From assembly GCA_018257865.1 (NCBI GenBank), contig JAEUBA010000043.1, positions 62,001 through 126,000 of the forward strand: 64,000 bases of DNA, in the 5' to 3' direction. Every line of letters begins with the position of its first letter. Position 1 is the stretch's first letter. Source of the stretch: Stereocaulon alpinum. Its lineage: Eukaryota > Ascomycota > Lecanoromycetes > Lecanorales > Stereocaulaceae. Positions 20,045-31,083 of this stretch are shown here, piece after piece. The position numbers were made by a program, and so were the translations under genes. Below the pieces are notes generated by a model, which saw nothing but the letters and a program-made list of their open reading frames with translations, was not told the DNA's origin and ran no database searches.

Positions 20045-22489
20045 ATGGCCCCCCTACCAAACGGGGTTCCCCCGGCCAAAAAGCGCATCGCAATTATGAC
20101 CAGCGGTGGAGACTCACCCGGCATGAACGGATGCGTACGAGCTGTTGTCAGAAAATCACTCTCCCAGGGCTGCGAATCATTCTGCGTCTACGAAGGCTAC
20201 GAAGGGCTCGTGCAGGGCGGAGACCTCATAAAACAGATGGGATGGGGAGACGTTCGAGGCTTGCTCTCGGAAGGAGGCACTTCTATTGGCACAGCACGCT
20301 GCAAAGCGTTCACAGAAAGGCCTGGTCGGTTAAGAGCTGCCAAAAATATGATTGACAAGGGGATCAATGCTCTGATCATCTGCGGTGGAGATGGAAGCTT
20401 GACGGGCGCCGATACATTTCGAGGAGAATGGCCCGGGCTGCTGGAAGAGCTAGTGAGCAGTGGAGAAATCACAACAGCACAACGGAATGAATTCCAGCAC
20501 TTGAACATAGTCGGTCTCGTAGGATCGATTGACAATGACTTTGCGGACACCGACGCTACGATTGGCTGTTATTCCTCGCTGGCCAGAATCTGCGAGTCTG
20601 TGGACTCGATTGACGCAACAGCATCTTCACATCAGCGCGCTTTCGTTATAGAGGTCATGGGAAGGCATTGTGGCTGGCTGGCACTCATGGCTGGCGTGAG
20701 CACTGGAGCGGATTTTATATTCATTCCAGAGAATCCACCTGCGCAAAATTGGGAGGACCAAATGTGTAGCATCATTAAGAAGGTAATCTCCTCTATTCGA
20801 GGGCTGTTTACTTACACTAAGCATTTGCTAGCATCGAGAATTTGGAAAGCGGAAAACTATCGTTATTGTTGCAGAGGGTGCTCACGATTCCGAGCTAAAG
20901 CATATAACCCCAACTCAAGTGAAAGACTTGTTGTCCGAAAGACTCAAGCTGGACACTCGAATCACTACCCTTGGTCACGTCCAACGAGGCGGTACTCCGT
21001 GTGCCTACGATAGACAGTTGGCGACCCTGCAAGGCGTCGAAGCTGTCATGGCAGTACTCGAAGCAACACCCGAGACCCCGTCCAAGTTCATAGCCATCAT
21101 TGAGAATAAGATAACTCGAAGCCCTCTTGTCGAAGCAGTCGCTTTGACTCAGGAAGTGGCCAAAGCCATAGCGGCCAAAGACTTCAAGCGCGCTATGGAC
21201 CTTCGAGGCCCAGAGTTTGCAGAATACTACAATGCCTATATGACAACCACCTCTACAAGTCTGCCCAATCTGTATCTACCAAAAGAAAAGGTAAGGCACG
21301 GTTCTGACTTCATCAATCAGACCGACTTGCTGACATCCTCTAGCATATGAAAATTGCAATAATTCACATAGGAGCTCCCGCGGGCGGGATGAACTCAGCG
21401 ACAAGGGCAGCGGTGGCATATTGCTTATCTCGAGGACACACTCCGGTCGCTATCCACAACGGGTTCGCCGGTCTCGTCCGACATCACGGCGATGAACCTT
21501 TAGGGTCTGTCCGAGAAGTGAAATGGCTGGATGTCGAAGGTTGGATTAGCCGCGGAGGCTCAGAGATTGGAACGAACCGTGATCTACCATCCAAAGTAGG
21601 AATGGGTGAAACGGCAGATTGCTTCAGCCATTACGAGATCGACGGCCTCTTCATTATCGGCGGCTTCGAAGCCTTCACAGCCCTGAGCGAGCTCCGGAAA
21701 GCAAGACCAAGTTACCCAGCCTTCAGGATTCCAATGATGCTCCTCCCTGCCACCATCAGCAATAACGTCCCCGGCACCGAATACTCGATAGGAAGCGATA
21801 CATGCCTCAATGCCCTGATCGGCTACTGCGATGCAATCAAGCAATCAGCAGCCGCCTCTCGCCGTCGCATCTTCGTAGTCGAAACACAAGGCGGTCGATC
21901 AGGCTACGTAGCCACCATGGCAGCCCTCGGCATAGGCGCCACAGCTGTCTACACCCCCGAAGAAGGCATTTCAATCCAGATGCTAGCACGAGACATCCAG
22001 CATCTACGCGAAAGCTTCGCCAAAGACCAAGGCCAGAACCGAGCCGGAAAGCTAATCCTATGCAACGAGCATGCATCAGACACCTACACAACGGAAGTAA
22101 TATCGAACATGATCCGCACCGAATCCAGAGGCCGCTTCGAATCCCGCTTCGCAATCCCAGGCCACGTCCAACAAGGCGGCACACCCTCACCCATGGACCG
22201 CGTGCGAGCCGTGCGACTAGCAGTAAAATGCATCCAACAAATAGAAGAGTACGCCGAGATGCCGAAAGAAGAAATTGTCGAAGACCCACTCAGCATGGCT
22301 GTTATCGGTATCAAAGGCGCACACGTGAAATTTGGAGGTATGGAGAGGCTTGAGAATGAGGAGACGAATTGGAAGGATAGGAGGCCGAAGAATGAGAGTT
22401 GGATTCGGTATAAGAGTATTGTTGATACGTTGAGTGGGAGGCCGAAGGCGGAAGATTGCTGTGAGGGGTGTGGGAGGTTGAATCGGTGA
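20045..22489 (+). CDS. PFK1: ATP-dependent 6-phosphofructokinase
   Basis: Exons 20045-20782, 20832-21290 and 21344-22489, all phase 0, encode 780 residues, the usual length of fungal PFK subunits. The enzyme phosphorylates fructose 6-phosphate in glycolysis and is allosterically controlled. The N-terminal catalytic half shows MTSGGDSPGMNG (ATP loop), CGGDGSLTGAD, GSIDND at residues 160-165 (catalytic Asp), VIEVMGRHCGWLA and LGHVQRGG. The C-terminal regulatory half repeats the fold: IGAPAGGMNSATRA, IIGGFEA, ATISNNVPGTEYSIGSD, VVETQGGRSGYVA and GHVQQGGTPSPMDR. Intron 1 is 49 nt and intron 2 is 53 nt with a CTGAC branch site. The start MAPLPNGVPPAKKRIAIMT matches the short N-terminus of fungal enzymes. 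Confidence 0.96.
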
Positions 22490-23354
22490 TTATGTTATTA
22501 TACCCTCGTCCTTAGAAAGATATGGCGTGTGTTGGTGTTCATAGAACGCATTCCTCCACTTTGAAAAGTTGTGTGTACTCAACTGCACATCGATAAGACC
22601 ACTGACTAGATCAATCATACGACTCCCAATCTCTCCATGAATTGAGGTTAATGTGATACCTTGATCTCGCCAGAGGCTTCGAATGGCTTGAAAGATGTAT
22701 TTTGGTATCTCTTTCCTTAGCGTGGGGTTCGCAAGGGCACGCATCCTGTTTGCGCAGGAAAGGAGAATGAATGGCTACTGTAGCTCTAGGCCGGCTTGAG
22801 TGGTGTTCTCAAGGGAAACGGGGAACCTTGGTGAAGCATCTCTGCCTCCATGGTCAGGTTCATTCCACCAACGTGCAGTGCCTCGTCAATTGCTCGGATG
22901 GGGTACGAGAAGATATCCAGGATATGAGGGACGCAAGGAGAATCTGACTATGGGCGACGAGTCTAGGTACCTGATCTATGAGGCAAACGGATACAGAAAA
23001 GAGACGGAATGAAGCCAACGTCACTCATCAAAAAATACGAAATCATTTCGTTGCAGATGAAAGATGTGAATGGGCACAAGACCGGTCCCTAGAAGTTTTG
23101 GTACATATATAGCATCCTAAACAGGATATATACAACCATTGTCCGCATACTGCCTGCCAGAACACAGATTTCGCCGAAAGTTATAACTTCAAGAATATGC
23201 AGCACTGCAAAAGTCAAGAGTACGTAGCCTTTCATTTCTGCGTTGGCCCCTTCTTCACAGGGGAAGTTATCGTGCGCCATTCCATAGTGGGAACAATGAA
23301 CGGCTCCTACAATGACTGGATTGCTGACCTTTCTCTTCGTCCTTTCGTTGAGTG
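22490..23354. other. Intergenic, no gene recognised
   Basis: 3' flanks of two convergent genes (PFK1 and the mucin-like gene). Small frames at 22490-22744 and 22800-23012 show no motif. Confidence 0.5.
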
Positions 23355-26300
23355 TTACTGTATCAGAAAAGAGACTGTGGCAACGGAAGGGCTCGGTGTG
23401 ATGAGTATGGTGAGAGTGATTGTCGCTGGATATGTAGAGATCGGGGACGTCGAAGTAGAAGAAATCGATGTGATCTGTGGAGTGGACGATGATGTCGGCG
23501 AAAAGGAGGATACGGATGTCAAGGAAGACGTAAATGTTGAAGAGGACGTGGCCCCTGAGGAAGATGAGGATGTTAAGGAAGAAGATAAGGTTGATGAAGG
23601 AACGGACGCGGACGTTGATAAAGGTGTGAACATTGAGCTAGCTGTTAAGGATGGCGAGGACATGGAGCTGGATGTCAACGATGTTGATGACGTTGAGCTA
23701 GAGGATGAGGACGTCAAGTATGTGGAGCCAAAAGTTGACGACAGTGAGCCAGCTGTTAACGATGGTGAAGATGTTAAGCTCGATGTCGATGTTTGCTGGG
23801 GTATCGGGCTGGTTGTTGACGATTGTGATGCAGTGGAGGAAGTTGTAGATGAGGGCGATGATACTGAGCTAGATGTAGACGACGGTGAGGATGCTGAGCT
23901 AGAAGACGGAGGAGTACTTGAGCTGGAGATTGAGGAAGATATTGCCGTCGATGTCGATAAGGTGGATATTGGATATGTAGAAATAGCTATGGAGGAAGAG
24001 GACGAGATAGAGGAGAACATAAACAATTCGGAAGAAGAGGTCGAGGACATAGATAGAGATATGGATGTTGAGCTGGCTGTTTGAGACGGTGATAATGTCG
24101 AAGAACCTATAGACGAGGTTGAGGACGTTGAGCTAGACGTCAATGATGGTGACAATGCAGAGCTAGGAGACGGGGAAGTACTAGAGATAGACGAAGAGAC
24201 TAATGTAAACGATGATGACGTTGCGAATGTTGACGACGATGAGTATGTCGATATAGAGGTTAGAGCAGTACCGGAGCTGGGAATGGAGTCTGTGCTGGAA
24301 CTGGAACTGGAACTGGGACTGGAGCTGGGGCTGGGGCTGGAGCTGGGACCGGAGCTGATATTGGTAGTAGAGCCTGAGCTCGAGCTCGGGCTAGAGCTTG
24401 TCCCAGAGCTTGAGCTGGGGCTTGGATTTGTGGGGCTGGAGCTGGAGTTAGGGCTGGTAGTTGTACTTGTCAGGCTAGGACTGAAGCTGAAGCCTATACT
24501 TGTTAGGCCGGAGCTGGAGCTGGAGCTCACGCCTGTGTCTGTACTACTTGGGCTGGTGCTCGATATAGAGCTCGTACTGGAGCCGGAACTGGAGCTTGAG
24601 CTAAAGGTCGTGCTCGAAATAAAGCTAGAGCCGGAGCTAATACCTGTGCTAGAAGCAGTACCTAAGCTCGGATTCGTAGCAGAGCTTTGACTAACGCTTA
24701 TGCTAGAGATGGAGCCTAAGCTCGAGCTGTTGGCTGTGCTAGAGCTGGAGCCGAAGTTGAAGCTCGTGCTTGAACTGAAGCTAGAGCTTGGGCTGAAGCT
24801 TGAATATGCACTCGAGCTGGAATTTGGACTTATAGTCGTAGTGACAATTGCAGTGGATGTTATAGTGGAGGTCGCGATGGAAGTTATCATGAAGAACGGG
24901 TTGGATGTAGTGGTGAGACTTGCGCCAAAGCTTGTGAAGGAGCCCATACTGGAATTCGTGCCATAGCTTGTGCTGAAGCTACTAGAGCTTGTGCTGGGTG
25001 TTGTACTGAAACTAGTATACAAACCTGTGCTGGAGCTGGAGCTGGAGCTGGAGCCTGTGCTTGATCCCGTGCCTACTGAGAAAACCGATGAAGTGGACAA
25101 TGCTGCCATTGTTGAGGAGGACGTGGTCAAAGATAGTGTACTCGACGAGTTCGATCCTGTATTAGTGGAAAAGACTAGTAAACTAGTTAATGCAGCGCTC
25201 GTTGATGTGGACAAATTAGATGACGGGGCGGCGCCTGACCCTGCGCTTGATGCTGAAATCGTTGATAGGATCGGTGAACTGGAAGATACTGTATTGAACA
25301 GCGATGCCGTTGAAGCGGAGAATACTGCGCTGATTGAAGGAGACGGGGTTGCACTCGGTGTCGCGGAGATGGCTAACGACAATGTTGTTGAGTCGGATGC
25401 GATTGAGCTGGACATAGTAGAAGATGGTGTTGCGGAGTTTATTGAACTGGTAGGGATAGTGCTGGACGAGCTCTGACTTGATGGACTAGTGAAATATGCT
25501 ACTGAGCTTGTTGAAGTTGGTACGATGGAGGACGAACTAGGACTTGATAAAAGGGAAGACCAAGCTACGGAGCTTGTTGAGCTGGACGAGGTCGATGATG
25601 ACATTATCGAGCTGGTGGAAGAGGATAAGATTGAAGAGGGCGTGACTGGGCCTGTTGAGCTAAACGCAGAAGAAGAAACTGTCGCTGTATCGGTCACATT
25701 GAATAGCGTGGAGGACAGCAATGTAGACGAAGCAGTATTTAGTGAACTAGTAATGCTAAAAGATAGTCCCATGGAAGAAGTGGTACTCGAATTGGGCGAG
25801 ACAGAAGATGGAGTCGCTGAAGTACTTGGGATCAATGGACTGGATGTGGAAGGAGATGCGACAGTTGCGGGATTGGAGCTTGTCGATGATGGTGTCGGCG
25901 AGAGAATGGTGCTTGTGGAGCTTGGTACAGTAGAAATCAGCGACGAAGAGGAAGCCAGTGTTGTGGAAGATAGCGTTGCTAACGAGACTGTGTTTGTTGA
26001 CGTCAATGTCGCTGCGTTTATAGACGATGATGGCGCTGAGGAGGCTGCGCTTGTTGTAAACAGTATCCCCGAAGAAGCTGTGATAGTCAACGATGGTGAG
26101 GTGGAAATAGTTGTAACCGTTGCAGATGGCGCTATAGAGGAAGTGCTACTTGGGGAGGATAGTGTGGAGGAGAGAATGGAACTTGGTGAAAATGGCGTTG
26201 CTGAAGAAGCCGCGCTGGTAGTCGAGGGACTGCTGCTTGAAATGTTCGTTGAGATTACGACTGTAGAAGAACTGTCTAGAATATCAGTGTTAAGAAACCC

Positions 26301-28761
26301 CGTCGAAGTATTGATACTCAACGGACTAGTTAAAGTAATGGTACTTAGAGTGCCAGTGGAACTACCCGAAGAAGTCGAAGGAACACTCGAAGAGGTGCTG
26401 AAAGGGCTCGAGAGAATGCTCGAAGCACTCAAGGAACTGCTTGGAAAGGTGCTCGGAGATGTGACGGAAGCGGAGGAGATACTTGAGAAGCTACTTGAAG
26501 AGGAGCTCGAGAAACTGGAGAGTGCGTATGATAGGCTGCTTGATAGGCTGCTCGAAGGACTCGAAAAAGTGCTTAATAAGCTGGTTATCGAAGTGCTTAG
26601 AGGACTCAAAGGATTGCTTGACGAGCTGGTCATAGAGGTGCTCAGAGGACTCGAAGGACTGCTTAACAAGATGCTCGAAGGGCTGCTTAACGAGCTAGTT
26701 ATCGAAATACTTAAAGCACTCGAAGGACTGCTTGATAAGATACTCGAAGGGCTGCTTAACGAGCTAGTTATCGAAATACTTAAAGTACTCGAAGGACTGC
26801 TTGATAAGATACTCGAAGGACTGCTTGACGAGCTGGTTATAGAGGTGCTTAGAGGACTTAAAGGACTGCTTAATAAGCTGCTCGAAGGGCTACTTAGAAG
26901 ACCGCTTGACGAGCTGGTTATCGAAGTACTTAGAGTACTCGAAGGACTGCTTGATAAGCTGCTCGGAGGGCTACTTAGAAGACTGCTTGACGAGCTGGTT
27001 ATCGAAGTGCTTAAAGGACTCGAGGGACTACTCGATAGGCTGCTGCTCGAAGGGCTAGTTAACGAGCTGGTTATCGAAGTACTCAGAGTACTTAAAGGAC
27101 TGCTTAACGGGCTGGTTATAGAGGTGCTCGGAGGACTCGAAGGACTGCTTGATGAGCTGGTTATAGAGGTGCTCGGAGGACTCGAAAGACTGCTTGATAA
27201 GCTGCTCGAAGGGCTACTTGAAGAAGTCGAAGCAGTCGGAAGACTCGAAGAGCTACTCAAGAAGCTGCTTGGGGGCACACTCGAAGATGTGCTCGAAGAG
27301 GTTGGAGGGCTATCCAAGGTGACAGCGGTGCTTATAGGACTGGATAGCATAACGGTACCCAAAGAACCTAGAGGAACGCTCAAAACAGCAATGCTCGAAG
27401 GACTCGAAGATGTGGTCAGAGCATTGATACTCGAAGAAGTAAAAAGCAATGCCGACGAAGTACTGAAAAGAGTTGAAGGTAAGAATAAGCCAGTCAGAGC
27501 ATTGGTACTTGAAGGTGTTGCCTGCGAAGGTGATGTTGGAATTCCTGTTGAACCGCCCAATTGAATTGTAGTGCTGGACGACGTGTTGCTACTAATGTCT
27601 GAGCCGAACGATGAGAATATAGAACTTGAGCTTGAGGCAAAAGCATAGCCCGTCAACGTATTTGACGTTGAGGTTAGCGGCGAGGAGCTGTCACTTGCGC
27701 CATACGATACCATGTTGGACGTGATTGACATTTGAAGGCTACTGGCAGTTGTGAAGATTGCATCTGACGATGATGGAGTTGAGAGAGCTCCAGATGTCGT
27801 CTCGAGACCAGGGCACGCGGATGCTGAGCTTGTCTCAATGATGCCACTATGTATAGACAGAGGTTGTACTCACCTGGCAACGTCGTCAAATATACTGGAG
27901 TACAAGACTCAGGCACCGGATCAGCGAAATAGACATAGATAATCTTCGAGGTACTATCCACGCATAATGAAGCAGTGCCATTCTGGAACGCGTTGTTCGT
28001 CCATATCAAGTAGTTCCCAAAAAACTGCCAGGTCGTAGAGATGCTACCGATAGCATTGGAAGTGACGAAGGGCTGATACTTGACATCTGGCGATGTAGAG
28101 AATATCGATCCATCCGCCGCTGACAATTGATTGCCCGCAGTAAGAGAATAGGTGGTCGACATGTGGCAATTGGATGTGACTGTGCCATTTGAGGCAAGGA
28201 AAGACGGGTCTGCACGACGCTGAACGGGTCGATTGATGTGGCTGGTTAGGGTGACCAGAAATCCGGGAGGCGCCGCTGTCGGTACAGATGACGCCCTATT
28301 CTGGTTAATCATTGCCAAAAGTAAGGTCAGTAGAGTCGCAGCACTTACGCAGAAGTTGAGGAGATGGAGGAAGGCGGAATGATGAAACTTGGGACTCCGT
28401 TACTAGCAATGCCACCAGTTGTAGATGCCGAGGGAGTCCCTGGCCCAAAAGTCGACGACTGGGAGCCTCTGTTACTGGCAACGCTACTAATTGTAGCTGG
28501 CAAGGAATCTTCGGAGCGTGAAGTCGGTGTTTGGGAAGGCCCAGTGATAAGAGCGTGAATTGAAGTAGATACCGAGAGAGTGTTTGCCCTAGAGGTCAGG
28601 AAATTGCTGCTGTTGGCGGTTGGAAGAAGGTTGGCAGCCGCAGCAGTGTTACTGACTGCCTCACAGTCACCTGTGCCGATCCGTACCGTAACCGCAGATG
28701 GTGCAATTGCCACCGGTAGAGTCAGAGTCCCATAGACGAATATCCAAAGAACGTTTTTCAT
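23355..28761 (-). CDS. Giant Ser/Thr-rich mucin-like cell-wall protein
   Basis: Exons 28761-28349, 28295-27874 and 27823-23355 join in phase over 53- and 50-nt introns to 1767 residues. The start at 28761 gives the signal peptide MKNVLWIFVYGTLTLPVAIA; an in-frame ATG at 28809 would add 16 residues. Residues about 150-275 form a globular cysteine-containing domain like those heading fungal wall mucins (DUF7908-type: FLASNG-x-VTSNC, TWQFFGNYLIWTN, ASLCVDSTSKIIYVYF). The remaining 1480 residues are almost pure Ser/Thr/Pro with 23-residue repeats, surely O-glycosylated. It ends with a weakly hydrophobic tail (TITLTILITPSPSVATVSFL) rather than a classic GPI signal, so a missed 3' exon is possible. 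Likely surface adhesion or wall coat. Confidence 0.8.
26560..27240 (-). repeat. Tandem 69-bp repeats in the mucin gene
   Basis: The coding strand carries about ten imperfect copies of a 23-codon unit of the type LSISITSSLSSPSSILSSS. Two adjacent copies (26674-26742 and 26743-26811) differ by a single base. Other units are shortened or lengthened by 3-base steps, keeping frame, which indicates recent expansion and contraction. Confidence 0.85.
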
Positions 28762-29599
28762 GATGTTGTAAGAGGCAGCTCGCGCGAAACAAGACCACGC
28801 TGCAGGCATTGCCTCAATTTGACAACATGATCAAAGGTAGCGGGAAAGACTGGATAAAAAGTACAGTGCCATCGCTTTAGTTTACGGAGAAGTCACAAAT
28901 GAACGCAGTCGAAACATGTGCGAGGAATGAGGGAGTGGAATGTTACTACGTCTGCCCTTGCATAGCACAACCAGCCACCATAACAACTGGAACAAGAAGC
29001 TCAGCGGACTCGTAAAAGGACAGACTCAGTCTCATCACTCTTTACCATGGCCATACAGTCCAAACAGTCTCGTCTTTGCAATATAAAAAGGGACTCAATG
29101 CATGCATTGGTGGACCAAGGTAGGCCAAATCTCTCAAGTTCCAGTATCAGCGCGGTCTTTCCATGTAGGAGCATCAAGGCCTCCGTTGACACTTCAGAGA
29201 TGACCTGCACGATGGATATCGGGTAAACAAAACGTCTGATCTGTTTATGGAAGTGGCTTGCTGTTGACCCTGGTAGAAGCTAACCAGAATAAGTAAAGCT
29301 CATGCAAGTAATCGTTAAACGGTTGCGGAATTACCTTAATCCCGGTCGATTTTCACATGGGGACCGAGCGTTTGCTTTTTCGTGCTGCAAGCAGAATTCC
29401 TTCCCACCACTAACCTACCTTCCTTTCCACTTTGGCCAACAGTCACTTCCAACACCTGCATTCTTGTTCATACTCCATCCATTCGTTTCACCCTTCTTCT
29501 GCCCACATACTTCCATTGTCGCGCTTTCATCACATCTTCGTTGTACAACATTGTAGCTCTTCTCAAAGCTCACCAACAGCTCGTTACAATACTACCGTC
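28762..29599. promoter_or_regulatory. Divergent intergenic region, no gene recognised
   Basis: The 838-bp upstream region is shared by the mucin-like gene and the disordered-protein gene. The last 200 bp before 29600 are C/T-rich, typical of fungal promoters. Confidence 0.5.
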
Positions 29600-30667
29600 A
29601 TGTCACTCGATGAGCCCCGCCCCTCGGTTGCGGGCTCCTCAAGCACTTCCAACAGCGGACGCCGGCAATCATCGGTATCATATACACTACCACCTCTACC
29701 ACCATCTAGTGACTCTCTGGTATCTGGCACATCCATACCTGCCCCTACCCCAACCCCTCCACCTCCACCTCCTCCAAAAGACCCTTCTGCTATGTTAATG
29801 CCATCACCGATGCCTGTAACGCCTCAGCGGAAGCCTGTCCTGCGCCAGAAGAGCCCACTGTCAAATGAAGCATACTTCTCTAGTCCATCTTCAACCATGC
29901 CCGGCGCATTCCCTACGTCACCATCAGCAACATCACCATCAGCAACATCGCCTAGTGCTGCTCGCCCAGACACGTCCTTTACCACACATGTCTATGCATC
30001 AAGCCCCTCCCCTTCGCCAAACTCGAAGAGTCCGAAACGGCCAGGCAATCTAAGAAACTTGCTGTCCTTTAAAGCAATGAGGAGGAGCTACAGCAACACG
30101 TCACCCGACTCGGCCGGATTCCGACCGCAATCGCGAGGCGCAGAGAGTATTGTCTCCGGCTCGCAGCCGAGCTTGAACAAGAAGAGGAGTGGGAGCTTCT
30201 GGAGGAGGAAGAGTTCAATGGGCATGAGCTTCATTGCTGGGGAAGATACGGGCTCCAGACCTTCGACGCCAAAGCCTAACGGTCAGACGACTTTAGATGA
30301 AGGGGAATCGGCAAGATCGCCTACACCGGGCCCTGGAAGCGATCTTCCAACCATTACTAAGAGGCAGAGCGGGACGTTCTGGAGAAGGAGAAGCTCGATG
30401 GGGTTGGCAACAGCATTCGGCGCGAACGGTGGCACGGGAGTGGCGCAGAACGGTAGTGCCAACGGTGTGAGTGTGGTCCAGAATGAGATCAACGGACACA
30501 GCCAGGACGTCAAGTTGAATGGAATTGACGGGCAGGAGAACGAAAAGCCCTTGCCCGAATTGAATCTGGTACCAAGCAGGACATACAGCCCACCACCACA
30601 GCTGCCGGAGTTCATTGGGGCTGGGACTGGACTAGGAGGAGAGGATTTATTCAAGGACATTCATTGA
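29600..30667 (+). CDS. Disordered Ser/Pro-rich protein with two FWRR[KR]SSMG motifs
   Basis: A single exon of 355 residues from the ATG at 29600 (the frame upstream opens only with TTG). No globular domain is visible. The N-terminal 150 residues are Ser/Pro-rich with a polyproline run (PTPTPPPPPPP). A basic block, KRPGNLRNLLSFKAMRRSYS, follows. A nearly identical motif then occurs twice: SGSFWRRKSSMG at residue 197 and SGTFWRRRSSMG at residue 257, each preceded by a basic residue and fitting a basophilic kinase site (RRKS/RRRS). The C-terminus ends PELNLVPSRTYSPPPQLPEF. The protein is probably a phosphorylated scaffold or regulator; no specific role can be given. Confidence 0.7.
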   Translation: MSLDEPRPSVAGSSSTSNSGRRQSSVSYTLPPLPPSSDSLVSGTSIPAPTPTPPPPPPPKDPSAMLMPSPMPVTPQRKPVLRQKSPLSNEAYFSSPSSTMPGAFPTSPSATSPSATSPSAARPDTSFTTHVYASSPSPSPNSKSPKRPGNLRNLLSFKAMRRSYSNTSPDSAGFRPQSRGAESIVSGSQPSLNKKRSGSFWRRKSSMGMSFIAGEDTGSRPSTPKPNGQTTLDEGESARSPTPGPGSDLPTITKRQSGTFWRRRSSMGLATAFGANGGTGVAQNGSANGVSVVQNEINGHSQDVKLNGIDGQENEKPLPELNLVPSRTYSPPPQLPEFIGAGTGLGGEDLFKDIH

Positions 30668-31083
30668 AGCTCTGGAAGCTTGTTCATGTTTCAGACTACT
30701 GCGCTTACATAGGACAGTCAATGAATCTAACGTTTTCAATCCCATCGACGCCTTGCCAAGCTCGTCATGACCAGGAACTCATGTAGTTTCCTAGCAATTT
30801 CGTGCCATGAAGGCCTTATCATGTAGTGAACCTAAATACAAAACTACCGTAGTTCGTTCTCTGATTACCACGGTACTAATCTCTCTTCATCCATGTGAAA
30901 CAAGTAGCTCCGCCACGGTACACGGCGGCCACCGAACATCTCCCAGCCCCCTGATTGGTCAATGCCATCAGCCCTACAACATGCCCTCAATACAATAACC
31001 AGCTCTCTGTCCAAGGTTCAACCTTGATTGTCCCGCCTTCTTCTCAAGATCGATGCATGCATAATACTCCCCTGTAGCCCACC
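30668..31083. other. Intergenic, no gene recognised
   Basis: Promoter region of the guanine deaminase gene and 3' flank of the preceding gene. Confidence 0.5.

Noticed and set aside
23197..24084. 295-codon acidic plus-strand frame
   Set aside because: Also antisense to the mucin coding region; Asp/Glu/Val content mirrors Ser/Thr codons.
25489..27564. 691-codon plus-strand frame rich in Leu/Glu/Val
   Set aside because: It is the antisense shadow of the 69-bp Ser/Thr repeats of the mucin-like gene, whose minus-strand frame is longer, has a signal peptide and joins in phase to two more exons.
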